Shown here: positions 50,915-59,983 of the stretch, in pieces | Layout of the letters: each line of letters starts with the position of its first letter | Numbering within the stretch: position 1 is the first letter of the stretch | Assembly: GCA_023433705.1 (NCBI GenBank) | Contig: JAEYUC010000048.1 | Coordinates: 1-64,000, forward strand | Length of the DNA stretch: 64,000 bases | Direction of reading: 5' to 3' | DNA from: Pseudomonadota bacterium | GTDB lineage: Bacteria; Pseudomonadota; Gammaproteobacteria; Steroidobacterales; Steroidobacteraceae | The notes under the pieces: generated by a model | What the model was told of the DNA's origin: nothing | The model's database searches: none | Seen by the model: only the letters and a program-made list of their open reading frames with translations | Made by a program: the position numbers and the translations under genes

Positions 50915-52990
50915 TCAAAGCAACGGGACCAGCAACAACGCGACGATGTTGATGATCTTGATCAACGGGTTGATCGCGGGGCCGGCGGTGTCCTTGTAGG
51001 GATCGCCGACCGTGTCGCCCGTGACCGAAGCCTTGTGCGCTTCGGAACCCTTGCCGCCGAAGTTGCCTTCCTCGATGTACTTCTTCGCGTTGTCCCAGGC
51101 GCCGCCACCGGTGCACATGGAGATCGCGACGAAGAGGCCGGTCACGATGGTGCCGATCAGCAGGCCGCCGAGCGCGCGGATGCCGGCGCCCGGACCCATG
51201 AGCCAGTTCAGGCCGAAAGCCACGATCACCGGGATCAGGATGGGCAGCAGCGAGGGAACGATCATTTCCTTGATCGCGGCGCGGGTCAGCAGATCGACCG
51301 CGGTGCCGTACTCGGGCTTCGCGGTGCCTTCCATGATGCCCTTGATCTCGCGGAACTGGCGGCGCACTTCCGTCACCACCGAGCCCGCGGCGCGGCCGAC
51401 GGCTTCCATCGCCATCGCGCCGAACAGATAGGGCACGAGGCCGCCGATGAACAGGCCGATGATCACGGCCGGATCCGACAGCGAGAACGACACCATCTCG
51501 CGGCCGGTGGCGGCGAGGTGCGTCTCGAGGTTGTGCGTGTAGTCGGCGAACAGCACGAGCGCGGCGAGACCGGCCGAGCCGATCGCGTAACCCTTCGTGA
51601 CCGCCTTCGTCGTGTTGCCCACGGCGTCGAGCGGATCCGTGATGTCGCGGATCTTCTTGTCGAGACCCGACATCTCGGCGATGCCGCCGGCGTTGTCCGT
51701 GATCGGGCCGTACGCATCGAGCGCCACGACCATGCCGGTCAGCGACAACATCGAGGTGGCCGCGATCGCGATGCCGTACAGGCCGCCCAACTCATACGCG
51801 CCGTAGATGGCCAGGCAGATCGCGATGACCGGCAGCGCGGTCGACTTCATCGACACGCCCAGGCCCGCGATGATGTTCGTGGCGTGACCGGTCTGCGAAG
51901 CGGCCGCGGTCTTTTGAACCGGGCTGTACTCCGTCGCCGTGTAGTACTCGGTGATGACGATCATCGCCGCGGTGAGCGCGAGGCCGATCAGCGAGCAGTA
52001 GAAGAGGTGGCGGGCGAGCGCCGGTTCCGCTTCGGTGTTCATGACCAGCGCTTCGGTGATGAACCAGAACGCGATGGCCGAGATGACGCCCGAGACGATG
52101 ACGCCCTTGTACAGCGCGTTCATGATCTTGCCGCCTTCGGAGGTCTTCACGAAGAACGTGCCGACGATGGAGGCGACGATGGACGCCGCGCCGAGCGCGA
52201 GCGGGTACAGGATCGCATTCACGCCCATGCCCGACATCATGAGACCGCCCAGGAGCATGGTCGCGACCAGCGTCACCGCGTAGGTCTCGAACAGGTCCGC
52301 GGCCATGCCGGCGCAGTCGCCGACGTTGTCGCCTACGTTGTCCGCGATGACCGCCGGGTTGCGCGGGTCGTCCTCGGGAATGCCGGCTTCGACCTTGCCG
52401 ACGAGGTCCGCGCCGACGTCAGCGCCCTTGGTGAAGATGCCGCCGCCGAGGCGCGCGAAAATCGAGATCAGTGAACCACCGAACGCGAGACCGACGAGCG
52501 CGTGCAGCGCGACGTCCTGCTCGTCGGGGGGAAGGATGTGCGCGAGGACCGCGTAGTAGGCCGCGACACCCAGCAGGCCGAGTCCGACCACCAGCATGCC
52601 GGTGATGGCGCCGCCCTTGAACGCGACCTGCAGCGCGGCGTTGAGTCCGTTGTTGGCGGCTTCGGCCGTGCGCACGTTCGCGCGCACCGAGATGTTCATG
52701 CCGATGTATCCGGCCAGGCCCGAAAGCACCGCGCCGACCGCGAAGCCGCCCGCCGTGTACCAGTCGAGCGCGAAGCCGATGATCACGAACAACAAAGCGC
52801 CGACGATCGAGATCGTCGTGTATTGCCGGTTGAGATAGGCCTTGGCGCCGGCCTGGATGGCCGCCGCGATTTCCTGCATGCGTGCGTTGCCCGCGGGAAG
52901 CTTGAGGATCGCCATCATCGAGAACACGCCGTACAGAACGGCGACGATGCCGGCACCAATGGCCAGCCACAGCCACGTCGTGGCAGTCAT
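50915..52990 (-). CDS. hppA: Membrane proton-translocating pyrophosphatase
   Basis: A 691-residue protein with about 16 membrane spans. The substrate-binding loop is DVGADLVGKVEAGIPEDDPRNP, followed by DNVGDNVGDCAGMAAD. GNTTKAVTKGYAIGS has lysine at the position where K+-dependent enzymes have alanine, so this should be the K+-independent type. It couples PPi hydrolysis to H+ transport. The window also encodes a PPi-type phosphofructokinase (53904-55190). Confidence 0.96.
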   Translation of the reverse strand: MTATTWLWLAIGAGIVAVLYGVFSMMAILKLPAGNARMQEIAAAIQAGAKAYLNRQYTTISIVGALLFVIIGFALDWYTAGGFAVGAVLSGLAGYIGMNISVRANVRTAEAANNGLNAALQVAFKGGAITGMLVVGLGLLGVAAYYAVLAHILPPDEQDVALHALVGLAFGGSLISIFARLGGGIFTKGADVGADLVGKVEAGIPEDDPRNPAVIADNVGDNVGDCAGMAADLFETYAVTLVATMLLGGLMMSGMGVNAILYPLALGAASIVASIVGTFFVKTSEGGKIMNALYKGVIVSGVISAIAFWFITEALVMNTEAEPALARHLFYCSLIGLALTAAMIVITEYYTATEYSPVQKTAAASQTGHATNIIAGLGVSMKSTALPVIAICLAIYGAYELGGLYGIAIAATSMLSLTGMVVALDAYGPITDNAGGIAEMSGLDKKIRDITDPLDAVGNTTKAVTKGYAIGSAGLAALVLFADYTHNLETHLAATGREMVSFSLSDPAVIIGLFIGGLVPYLFGAMAMEAVGRAAGSVVTEVRRQFREIKGIMEGTAKPEYGTAVDLLTRAAIKEMIVPSLLPILIPVIVAFGLNWLMGPGAGIRALGGLLIGTIVTGLFVAISMCTGGGAWDNAKKYIEEGNFGGKGSEAHKASVTGDTVGDPYKDTAGPAINPLIKIINIVALLLVPLL

Positions 52991-53199
52991 GCGGAACTCC
53001 TGTCGGAAATCAGCGATTTATTAGTTGGTTACGAACGTCCGCACGAGTCGGCCGCCCATAAGAGGGCGCGGACAATACCACCGAGCGTGAGCCCGGCCAA
53101 CCAATTCGGGACATGACAACGTAAGACAGCGCCCGTGGTTGAACCGCCGTTCGCCGCCGGCTGACGCCGCGGTTCGCGGCGCGCCATTCCCGAGGAGGC

Positions 53200-53766
53200 T
53201 CAGCCTTCCAGCCTCCAGATACCGGTTCCGACCTGGCAAGCCGTTCCGGTCTTCTTCTCGGATGCCTTGCCGTGCGTGCTGACGAGGGTGAATTGCCGGC
53301 AGGACTTTCCAGAGATTTTTCGACCCTGGCCCGGCTCGAGCGAGAAATTCACGCCGGTCGCGGGATTGGTCCATCTGACGGGGCGGCCGGCGATGCCAAT
53401 TTCCAGCGCATGCCCGATGCAACCTCGATCCGCGTCGTCGAGAGCGCGGCCGATGCGCGAACCGATGAGCGCGCCCGCGGCGGCTCCGATGATGACCGCG
53501 ACGGTGCGATTGTCCTCGGAAGAATTGCGGGCCGCGACCGTGCCGCCGATCACGCCGCCGACGACAGCGCCGATCTCCTCGCGGTTGCATGTTCCGGACG
53601 CCACCTGGAAATCCCGTTCCCAGGGGGTGCCCGTATAGCCGACGTACGCCGGATCATGCTTCTTGCGCCAGCCGTGCGCCGGCGCGTGCGCGGGCGGATC
53701 GGCAAGAGCGAGCGTGGACGATGTCAGCGCGGCGAACGCGATCGACGCGAGAACGGATCGGGACAT
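53200..53766 (-). CDS. Glycine-zipper 2TM-type surface protein
   Basis: A 188-residue protein with a signal peptide (about 1-22). The middle part, EEIGAVVGGVIGGTVAA then IIGAAAGALIGSRIGRAL, is a glycine zipper as in 17-kDa antigens and related envelope proteins. Four cysteines could form disulfides. There is no lipobox. The function is unknown. Confidence 0.78.
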   Translation of the reverse strand: MSRSVLASIAFAALTSSTLALADPPAHAPAHGWRKKHDPAYVGYTGTPWERDFQVASGTCNREEIGAVVGGVIGGTVAARNSSEDNRTVAVIIGAAAGALIGSRIGRALDDADRGCIGHALEIGIAGRPVRWTNPATGVNFSLEPGQGRKISGKSCRQFTLVSTHGKASEKKTGTACQVGTGIWRLEG

Positions 53767-53867
53767 GAAATGCTCCTGCGACAGAATTCAGGAGCTACTT
53801 ATAGACGCGCGCCCGTCGCGGCAACATTCACGAATTCGCGACAGGTGTCGCACATCCGGATGGAACC

Positions 53868-53893
53868 GCCGCACACGCTCGAGCGTGTGCGGC
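53868..53893. terminator. Perfect 26-nt palindrome downstream of pfp
   Basis: GCCGCACACGCTC (53868-53880) is followed at once by its exact reverse complement (53881-53893). It starts 10 nt past the pfp stop on the minus strand and may terminate the transcript, although no T-tract follows. Confidence 0.5.
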
Positions 53894-53903
53894 GCCGGAA
53901 TCC

Positions 53904-55190
53904 TTACGGTTTGAACTCGGTGTTCAGTTTCTTCTTCACCGCCACGCCCTTGATCTTCACGTACGCCGGCAGCCCGTCCTTGTACGGCGGGTAATCCTCG
54001 CCCTCGATCAGCGGCTGCAGATAGGCGCGGCACTTCTCGGTGATGCCGAAGCCGTCCTCGGTGATGCAGTCGCGCGGCAGTTTCTTCTCGACGTTCGCGA
54101 CCTCGGACAGCGGCACGCTGCCCACGACCCACTTATAGGGCTTCGACTTCTTGCGGATGATGGTCGGCATCACCGCATCCTTGCCGCCGACCGCGAGCTC
54201 GACCGCGGCCTTGCCCATCGCGTAGGCCTGCTGCACGTCGACCTTCGAGGCGACGTGGCGCGAAGCGCGCTGCAGGTAGTCGGGCACCGCCCAGTGATAC
54301 TTGTAGCCGTGCGCCTCGCGGACCATGTTCGCGACGACCGGCGCGACGCCGCCGAGCTGCGTGTGGCCGAAGGCATCCTTGGTGCCGGCGTCCGCGAGGA
54401 ACTTGCCGTCGGCGTCGTGCACGCCTTCGGACACGACGACCACGCAGTAACCCACGCGGCTAACTACATCCTTCACCTTCGCGAGGAACTTCTCCTTGTC
54501 GAAGGCGATTTCGGGGAACAGGATGATGTGCGGCGCCTCGTCCGGGCCCTTGCCCGCGAGTCCCGCGGCCGCGACGATCCAGCCGGCGTGGCGTCCCATG
54601 ACTTCCATGACGAACACCTTCGTCGAAGTCTTCGCCATCGAGGCGACGTCGAGCGCGGCTTCGCGCGTCGAGACCGCGATGTACTTCGCGACCGAGCCGA
54701 AGCCGGGCGTGCAGTCCGTGTGCGGCAGATCGTTGTCGACGGTCTTCGGCACGCCGACGCAGATCACGCGGTGGCCTAGCTGATCGCCGATCTGGGACAC
54801 CTTGTTCGCCGTGTCCATCGAATCGTTGCCGCCGTTGTAGAAGAAGTAGCCGATGTCGTGCGCCTTGAAGACTTCGATGAGGCGCTCGTATTTCGCGCGA
54901 TCCTGCTCGAGGCTCTTGAGCTTGTAGCGGGCGCTGCCGAACGCGCCGGCCGGCGTGTAACGGAGGCCCTTGATCGTCGCGAGCGACTCGCGGCTCACGT
55001 CAATGAGATCTTCGGTCAACGCACCGACGATGCCGTGCCGGCCGGCGTAGACCTTGCCGATCTTCTTCGACTTCATCGCCGCTTCGATGACGCCCGCGGC
55101 GGACGCATTGATGACCGCCGAGACGCCGCCCGATTGAGCATAAAACGCGTTCATGGGCTTGGATTTCCTGGCGGTGGGGCGCTTGCTCAT
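53904..55190 (-). CDS. pfp: Pyrophosphate-dependent 6-phosphofructokinase
   Basis: A 428-residue protein. GGNDS (120-124) and PKTVDND (148-154) are the PFK nucleotide/PPi and catalytic motifs, and the lysine in PKTVDND is typical of PPi-dependent forms. MEVMGRHAGW is the fructose-6-phosphate motif. It makes glycolytic flux reversible and uses PPi. ATG at 55190 is chosen; ATG at 55154 (MNAFYAQSGG) is also possible. It is divergent from adk. Confidence 0.9.
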   Translation of the reverse strand: MSKRPTARKSKPMNAFYAQSGGVSAVINASAAGVIEAAMKSKKIGKVYAGRHGIVGALTEDLIDVSRESLATIKGLRYTPAGAFGSARYKLKSLEQDRAKYERLIEVFKAHDIGYFFYNGGNDSMDTANKVSQIGDQLGHRVICVGVPKTVDNDLPHTDCTPGFGSVAKYIAVSTREAALDVASMAKTSTKVFVMEVMGRHAGWIVAAAGLAGKGPDEAPHIILFPEIAFDKEKFLAKVKDVVSRVGYCVVVVSEGVHDADGKFLADAGTKDAFGHTQLGGVAPVVANMVREAHGYKYHWAVPDYLQRASRHVASKVDVQQAYAMGKAAVELAVGGKDAVMPTIIRKKSKPYKWVVGSVPLSEVANVEKKLPRDCITEDGFGITEKCRAYLQPLIEGEDYPPYKDGLPAYVKIKGVAVKKKLNTEFKP

Positions 55191-55301
55191 GTGGGCTTCC
55201 GTTGTCTCGTGAAAATGTCTCGCCGGCGTTTGCCGAACGGTAGTGGTTTGGGTACTGTGACGCCCCTTCGAGGGGGCAGGTTTCAAGGTCAAGAATCTAA
55301 C

Positions 55302-56243
55302 ATGCGCATCGTACTCATGGGCGCGCCCGGATCGGGCAAGGGCACCCAGGCCCAGCGTCTCGTAAAACATTTCCACATTCCGCACGTGTCCACGGGAGAC
55401 ATCCTGCGCAAGCACCTTGCGGATGGAACGCCGCTGGGCTTGCGCGCCAAGGAAATCATGGCCGCGGGCGCGTACGTAGACGACGAGACGATGCTCGAGA
55501 TCATCCGCGACCGGCTCACGAAGCCCGATGCGGCGAACGGCTTCATCCTCGACGGCTTCCCGCGCACGATCGCCCAGGCGGAAGGGTTGACCAAGCTGCT
55601 CGCCGAGCTCGGCAAGCCCATCGACGTCGTGCTGCTCTTCGAGGTGAACACGGACCAGCTCGTGAAGCGGCTGTCCGGGCGCCGCGTCTGCGAGTTGTGC
55701 GGCAAGGTTTTCCACGTCGATTCCGCGCCGCCGTCCATTCCGCCGGAATGTGTGCCGGGCAGCACTGCTCACCAGGTGGTGCAGCGCCCCGACGACCAGG
55801 AAGACACCGTGCGCGAGCGCCTGCGTGTCTACGAGGAAAAGACCCGCAAGCCGGTTTCCGGCTACTACTCCTACACCGGGTTGATCCGCGTGATCGACGC
55901 CGAGGGGGACATCGACGTGGTCACGCAAAGGATGTTCGACACGCTGGCCGCGGGCGGTGGCGCAGCGGCGGCACCGCGCAAGCAGGAAAAGAAGGCGAAG
56001 GCCAAAGGGTCGCGAGTCGCCGCGAAGCGCGCCACGGTCAAGGCGAAGAAACGCGCGCGCAAGGTCGTGCGGCTCAAGAAGGCGAATCCGCGTCCGTCGC
56101 GGATCGCGCGCGCGCGTCGCGCCAAGGCGAAGACGCGCGCGGTCGTGCGCGCGAAGGCGCGCAAGGTACGCAGCAAGGTGAAGCGCAAGTCGGCGGCGAA
56201 GCCGGCGCGCGCCAAGTCCGCGCGCAAGCGGTCGCGTAGATAG
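55302..56243 (+). CDS. adk: Adenylate kinase with a Lys/Arg-rich C-terminal tail
   Basis: A 313-residue protein. Residues 1-217 are a normal long-type adenylate kinase: P-loop GAPGSGKGT (8-16), DGFPRT, LID cysteines C130, C133 and C150 with QRPDD. The remaining about 95 residues are an Ala/Lys/Arg-rich, low-complexity tail like histone H1 or AlgP. The usual enzyme is about 215-220 residues. The frame stays open without a stop, so the tail looks genuine, but the DNA-binding role is inference. Its stop is the first TAG after the tail. Confidence 0.92.
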   Translation: MRIVLMGAPGSGKGTQAQRLVKHFHIPHVSTGDILRKHLADGTPLGLRAKEIMAAGAYVDDETMLEIIRDRLTKPDAANGFILDGFPRTIAQAEGLTKLLAELGKPIDVVLLFEVNTDQLVKRLSGRRVCELCGKVFHVDSAPPSIPPECVPGSTAHQVVQRPDDQEDTVRERLRVYEEKTRKPVSGYYSYTGLIRVIDAEGDIDVVTQRMFDTLAAGGGAAAAPRKQEKKAKAKGSRVAAKRATVKAKKRARKVVRLKKANPRPSRIARARRAKAKTRAVVRAKARKVRSKVKRKSAAKPARAKSARKRSRR

Positions 56244-56255
56244 TCGCGCGCGAGC

Positions 56256-57329
56256 CTAGAGCGCCGCCAGCAACCTTTCGCCCGCCACCTGCTGGCGCCA
56301 GCCGCGCAGCAGCGATACGTCACGCCGTCCGGACGCCAGCTTCTCGAGCTCGCGGCGTGTCGCGAGCACCTCCGCGCTGATTTCGAGCTGCTTCGCGACG
56401 TCGGCCACGACGTCCGCCAGGCGCTTCACGAGCGCCACCTGCGCGGCGTCGGGACGTTCGCGCTTCGGCAGTGGGGGCGGCGGATCGGGAATACCGCTGT
56501 CGCGTACGATCTGCAGCAGCTCTTCGCCGCACTTGCGAACCACGGATTCCGGCATCTCCGGCAAAGCGGCGAGCGCTTCGAGCGAACGCGGCAGGTGCAA
56601 CACGATCTCGCGCAGCACCGCGTCGTCGAGGATCCATCCGCGCGGGCGATTGCGCTCGTCGGCGCGCCGCTCGCGCCAGGCGGCGAGCGACTGCGCGAGT
56701 TCGTGCCGCGCCGCATCGAGCGTGGGCAACCCCTTGACCTTCTTCCAGGCGTCGGCCGGGGCGACACGCAGCACGTCCTCGTTGCCGAGGGCGGAAAGCT
56801 CCTCTTCGAGCCATGCGATGCGGTTCCGCGACGCGAGCGTCTCTAACAAGCTGTCGCGTAACGCGCCGAGATGCCGCACGTCGTCGAGGGCGTACTCCTG
56901 CTGCTCGGGCGAGAGCGGGCGGCGCGACCAGTCGGTGCGAGTGTGGGCCTTCGAGAGTTCCACGCCGAGCAGGCGGCGCGCGAGCTCCGCGTAGCCGATC
57001 TGCGCGGGATGCCCCGCGAGCGCGGCCGCGATCTGCGTGTCGAACACGGGGCGCACGAGCCCGACAGCCGGCAGCAGCACCTCGAGGTCTTGCCGCGCCG
57101 CATGCATGATCTTCACGATTCCCGGCGCGGTCAGCGCGGGGACGAGTGCGGACAGGTCCGGCAGCGCGATGGGATCGATGCACACCGCCTCGCCATTCTG
57201 CGCGATCTGCAACAGGCACAACTCCGCGCGGTAGGTTTTCTCACGCATGAATTCCGTGTCGAGCGCAAGCGTGGACGCGCGCAGGGACTTGTCGGAAAAC
57301 GCGGCGAGCGCCGCGGCGGTGTCGATCAT
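56256..57329 (-). CDS. rnd: Ribonuclease D
   Basis: A 357-residue protein. The DEDD exonuclease ligands are visible in LALDTEF (Asp24, Glu26), HAARQDLEVL and YALDDVRHL. HRDC-like helical domains occupy the C-terminal half. The enzyme trims tRNA and other RNAs 3' to 5'. It is convergent with adk, and the two stops are 12 nt apart. Confidence 0.93.
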   Translation of the reverse strand: MIDTAAALAAFSDKSLRASTLALDTEFMREKTYRAELCLLQIAQNGEAVCIDPIALPDLSALVPALTAPGIVKIMHAARQDLEVLLPAVGLVRPVFDTQIAAALAGHPAQIGYAELARRLLGVELSKAHTRTDWSRRPLSPEQQEYALDDVRHLGALRDSLLETLASRNRIAWLEEELSALGNEDVLRVAPADAWKKVKGLPTLDAARHELAQSLAAWRERRADERNRPRGWILDDAVLREIVLHLPRSLEALAALPEMPESVVRKCGEELLQIVRDSGIPDPPPPLPKRERPDAAQVALVKRLADVVADVAKQLEISAEVLATRRELEKLASGRRDVSLLRGWRQQVAGERLLAAL

Positions 57330-57356
57330 CAAGGTCTGGAGACTCCGGGTGACGTG

Positions 57357-57362
57357 TACAAT
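57357..57362 (+). promoter_or_regulatory. -10-like box TACAAT
   Basis: TACAAT lies 12 nt before the ATG at 57375, with no ribosome binding site. It is similar to the other probable leaderless promoters of the window. Confidence 0.4.
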
Positions 57363-57374
57363 CTTCGCCGCATT

Positions 57375-57926
57375 ATGCTTGGGAATCTGCGCGCATTGTT
57401 CAGCGTCATCGGCGACATCGCGCTGTTGCGGCGCGGGCCCGAAAGCCTGCCGGCCTCGACAGCGCTGATGGCGGGCGCGGTCGCGCTGTATCTCGCCGTC
57501 TACGCGCTGTTGATGTCGATGGTTCCGAACGCTCCGCCGGACTGGCCGCTGCGGCTGCTCGTCGGAACCATCGTCACGCTGCTGGCGTTCGACATCGCGT
57601 TCCGCGTCACCCGGAAACGCGAGCGCTTCGTGCAGACGATCACCGCGCTTTTCGGTGTGAACGTGCTGTTCCTGCCCGCGTTGCTGCCGATGTCGTGGGC
57701 GCTGTTCGCATACGTGGAAAAGAACGATCCGAACGTCCCGGCGCCGTTCGCGCTCATGATCGTCACGACGGTGCTCGCCGTCTGGATGTTCGTCGTGCAG
57801 ATTCGCATCGTGCGCGCCGCGTTCGAGTGGCCGGCTTTCGTATCGGTCGCCTTCATTCTCGGTCAGACTCTCGCGGGCGCCGTGGTCTTCGTGTTGCTGT
57901 TCGGCGTCCCCGTGAAGTCGGTCTAG
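57375..57926 (+). CDS. Membrane protein of unknown family
   Basis: A 183-residue protein with about five hydrophobic segments and a short basic loop (RVTRKRERF). It resembles Yip1-like membrane proteins only in general layout, and I do not recognise the family. It precedes mpl by 7 nt, so it is probably in the same operon. Confidence 0.75.
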   Translation: MLGNLRALFSVIGDIALLRRGPESLPASTALMAGAVALYLAVYALLMSMVPNAPPDWPLRLLVGTIVTLLAFDIAFRVTRKRERFVQTITALFGVNVLFLPALLPMSWALFAYVEKNDPNVPAPFALMIVTTVLAVWMFVVQIRIVRAAFEWPAFVSVAFILGQTLAGAVVFVLLFGVPVKSV

Positions 57927-57933
57927 GAAGTTC

Positions 57934-59337
57934 ATGCACGTTCACATTCTCGGCATCTGCGGCACGTTCATGGGCGGCATCGCCGCGATCGCCAAGGCCG
58001 CGGGGCATCGCGTCACGGGCTCCGACAGGAACGTCTATCCACCCATGAGCACGCAGCTCGAGGCGCTCGGCATCGAACTCACGAGCGGCTTCGAAGCAGC
58101 GCAGCTCACGCCGCGGCCGGACGTGGTCGTCGTCGGTAACGTCATGACGCGTGGCGTGCCGGTGATCGAGGCGTTGCTCGACAGCGGGATTCCCTACACC
58201 TCCGGACCGGAGTGGCTGGCGCGCGAGGTGCTGCGGGACCAACACGTACTCGCGGTCGCGGGTACACACGGCAAGACCACGACGTCGAGCATGCTCGCGT
58301 GGATTCTCGAACATGCGGGTCTCGAGCCCGGCTTCCTGATCGGCGGCGTTCCCGGAAACTTTCCCGTGAGCGCGCGACTCGGCGGCCGGAAGTATTTCGT
58401 CATCGAGGCGGACGAATACGACACCGCGTTCTTCGACAAGCGCGCGAAGTTCGTGCACTACCGACCGCGCACCGCGATCCTGAACAACCTCGAATTCGAC
58501 CACGCCGACATCTACGAGAACCTCGGCGCGATCCAGAAACAGTTTCACCACCTGGTGCGCACGATTCCGCCGTCCGGCCGCATTCTCTGGAATCACCGCG
58601 ACCCGAACCTCGCGACGGTGCTCGCGATGGGCGCGTGGACGCCGCGAGAAACCTTCTCGAAGGATCCGGGCCGCGAGGGCGCGGACGCTCCGCCACCGCC
58701 CAACTGGACGCTGCGGATGCCCGTCGGAAATGCGCCGCAGGATTTTTCCGAATTCGATGTGTTCCACGGGCCGGGGCAGCTCGGCCGGCTGCGCTGGTCG
58801 CTGCTCGGCGCGCACAACGCGGAGAACGCGTTGGCCGCGATCGCCGCCGCGCATCACGTCGGCATTCCGCCGGAGAAATCGATCGCGGCGCTGGCAGAAT
58901 TCCGCGGCGTGAAACGACGACTCGAGCTGCGCGGGGAAGTGCACGGTGTCTCGGTGTACGACGACTTCGCGCATCACCCGACCGCGATCGCGCTCACCCT
59001 CGACGGGCTGCGCCGCAAGGTCGGCGGGAAGCGCATCGTCGCCGTGCTCGAGCCGCGGTCGGCCACCATGAAGATGGGCGTGCATCGCGACACGCTGGCC
59101 CCGTCGCTGGCCGCGGCCGACGCTGTCTGGATGTTCGCGCCGCCGGATCTCGGCTGGGACGCCGACGCGGTCGTCGCCTCGCTCGGCAGCAAGGGCAATC
59201 TCGCGCGCACGATGGACGACCTGCTCGAGGGCCTGCTGCGCGCGACGAAATCCGGCGACCAGGTGCTCATCATGAGCAACGGCGGGTTCGGCGGACTGCA
59301 CGGCAAACTACTCGAGAGGCTCGCGGGGAGATCCTGA
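57934..59337 (+). CDS. mpl: UDP-N-acetylmuramate:L-alanyl-gamma-D-glutamyl-diaminopimelate ligase
   Basis: A 467-residue Mur ligase. The N-terminal domain begins HILGICGTFMGGIA, the ATP site is GTHGKTTTSS (about 108) and YDDFAHHPTAI is in the C-terminal part. These are the features of Mpl, which recycles murein tripeptide. A LON-domain gene follows after 2 nt. Confidence 0.95.
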   Translation: MHVHILGICGTFMGGIAAIAKAAGHRVTGSDRNVYPPMSTQLEALGIELTSGFEAAQLTPRPDVVVVGNVMTRGVPVIEALLDSGIPYTSGPEWLAREVLRDQHVLAVAGTHGKTTTSSMLAWILEHAGLEPGFLIGGVPGNFPVSARLGGRKYFVIEADEYDTAFFDKRAKFVHYRPRTAILNNLEFDHADIYENLGAIQKQFHHLVRTIPPSGRILWNHRDPNLATVLAMGAWTPRETFSKDPGREGADAPPPPNWTLRMPVGNAPQDFSEFDVFHGPGQLGRLRWSLLGAHNAENALAAIAAAHHVGIPPEKSIAALAEFRGVKRRLELRGEVHGVSVYDDFAHHPTAIALTLDGLRRKVGGKRIVAVLEPRSATMKMGVHRDTLAPSLAAADAVWMFAPPDLGWDADAVVASLGSKGNLARTMDDLLEGLLRATKSGDQVLIMSNGGFGGLHGKLLERLAGRS

Positions 59338-59339
59338 CC

Positions 59340-59936
59340 ATGGCCGCGGAAAACAGCGTCATTCCCCTGTTTCCGCTCCATACCGTGCTCTTCCCCGGCG
59401 GTCCGCTGCCGCTGCGCATCTTCGAAACTCGTTACACGGACATGGTCCGCCGCTGCATGCGCGAGGAGCGGCCGTTCGGCGTGGTGCTCATCGACGAGGG
59501 CGACGAGGCCGGCGAAGTCGCGACGACCGCGACGGTGGGCTGCAGCGCCCGCATCGTGGATTTCTTCAAGCTCAAGGACGGCCTGCTCGGCATCTCCTGC
59601 ATCGGCGGCCGCAAGTTCCGCGTGCGGCGCGTCTGGCGGGAGCACGATGGGCTGAACATGGCCGAAGTCGATTGGCTTCCCGAGGAAGCCGCGCTGCCGC
59701 TGCCCGCGAGCTGCGCGATCCTGCGCGCAACCGTGCAGAGCGCGCTCGAGGATCTCGAAGCGCAGTACACGCACGTCGAACGCAAACTCGACGACGCCGC
59801 CTGGATCGGCGGAAGATTGACCGAACTACTGCCGCTCGCGCCCGGCGACAAGCAGAGCCTGCTCGAGATGGACGACCCCCTGGAGCGTCTCGATGCCTTG
59901 ATGCAGTTGGTGCCGGGTGAGAAAAAACTGAGTTAG
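59340..59936 (+). CDS. LON substrate-binding-domain protein (without protease domain)
   Basis: A 198-residue protein comprising only the LON N-terminal domain: IPLFPLHTVLFPGGPLPLRIFE at the start (two adjacent pieces) and a helical C-terminus. There is no ATPase or protease domain. Such proteins bind substrates, but their cellular role is unclear. The last eight codons (VPGEKKLS) and stop come from the repeat at 59909. Confidence 0.88.
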   Translation: MAAENSVIPLFPLHTVLFPGGPLPLRIFETRYTDMVRRCMREERPFGVVLIDEGDEAGEVATTATVGCSARIVDFFKLKDGLLGISCIGGRKFRVRRVWREHDGLNMAEVDWLPEEAALPLPASCAILRATVQSALEDLEAQYTHVERKLDDAAWIGGRLTELLPLAPGDKQSLLEMDDPLERLDALMQLVPGEKKLS

Positions 59937-59983
59937 GACGCCGACGTACTTCGCGCTAACTCAGTCTTTTCTCACCCGGCACC
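59909..59983. repeat. Inverted repeat encoding the shared C-termini of two genes
   Basis: Arms at 59909-59936 and 59956-59983 are reverse complements apart from one base, spaced by 19 nt. The forward arm encodes VPGEKKLS plus TAG for the LON protein; the reverse arm encodes VPGEKRLS plus TAG for the CPBP protease. A third copy is at 29409. It may also act as a bidirectional terminator. Confidence 0.9.
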
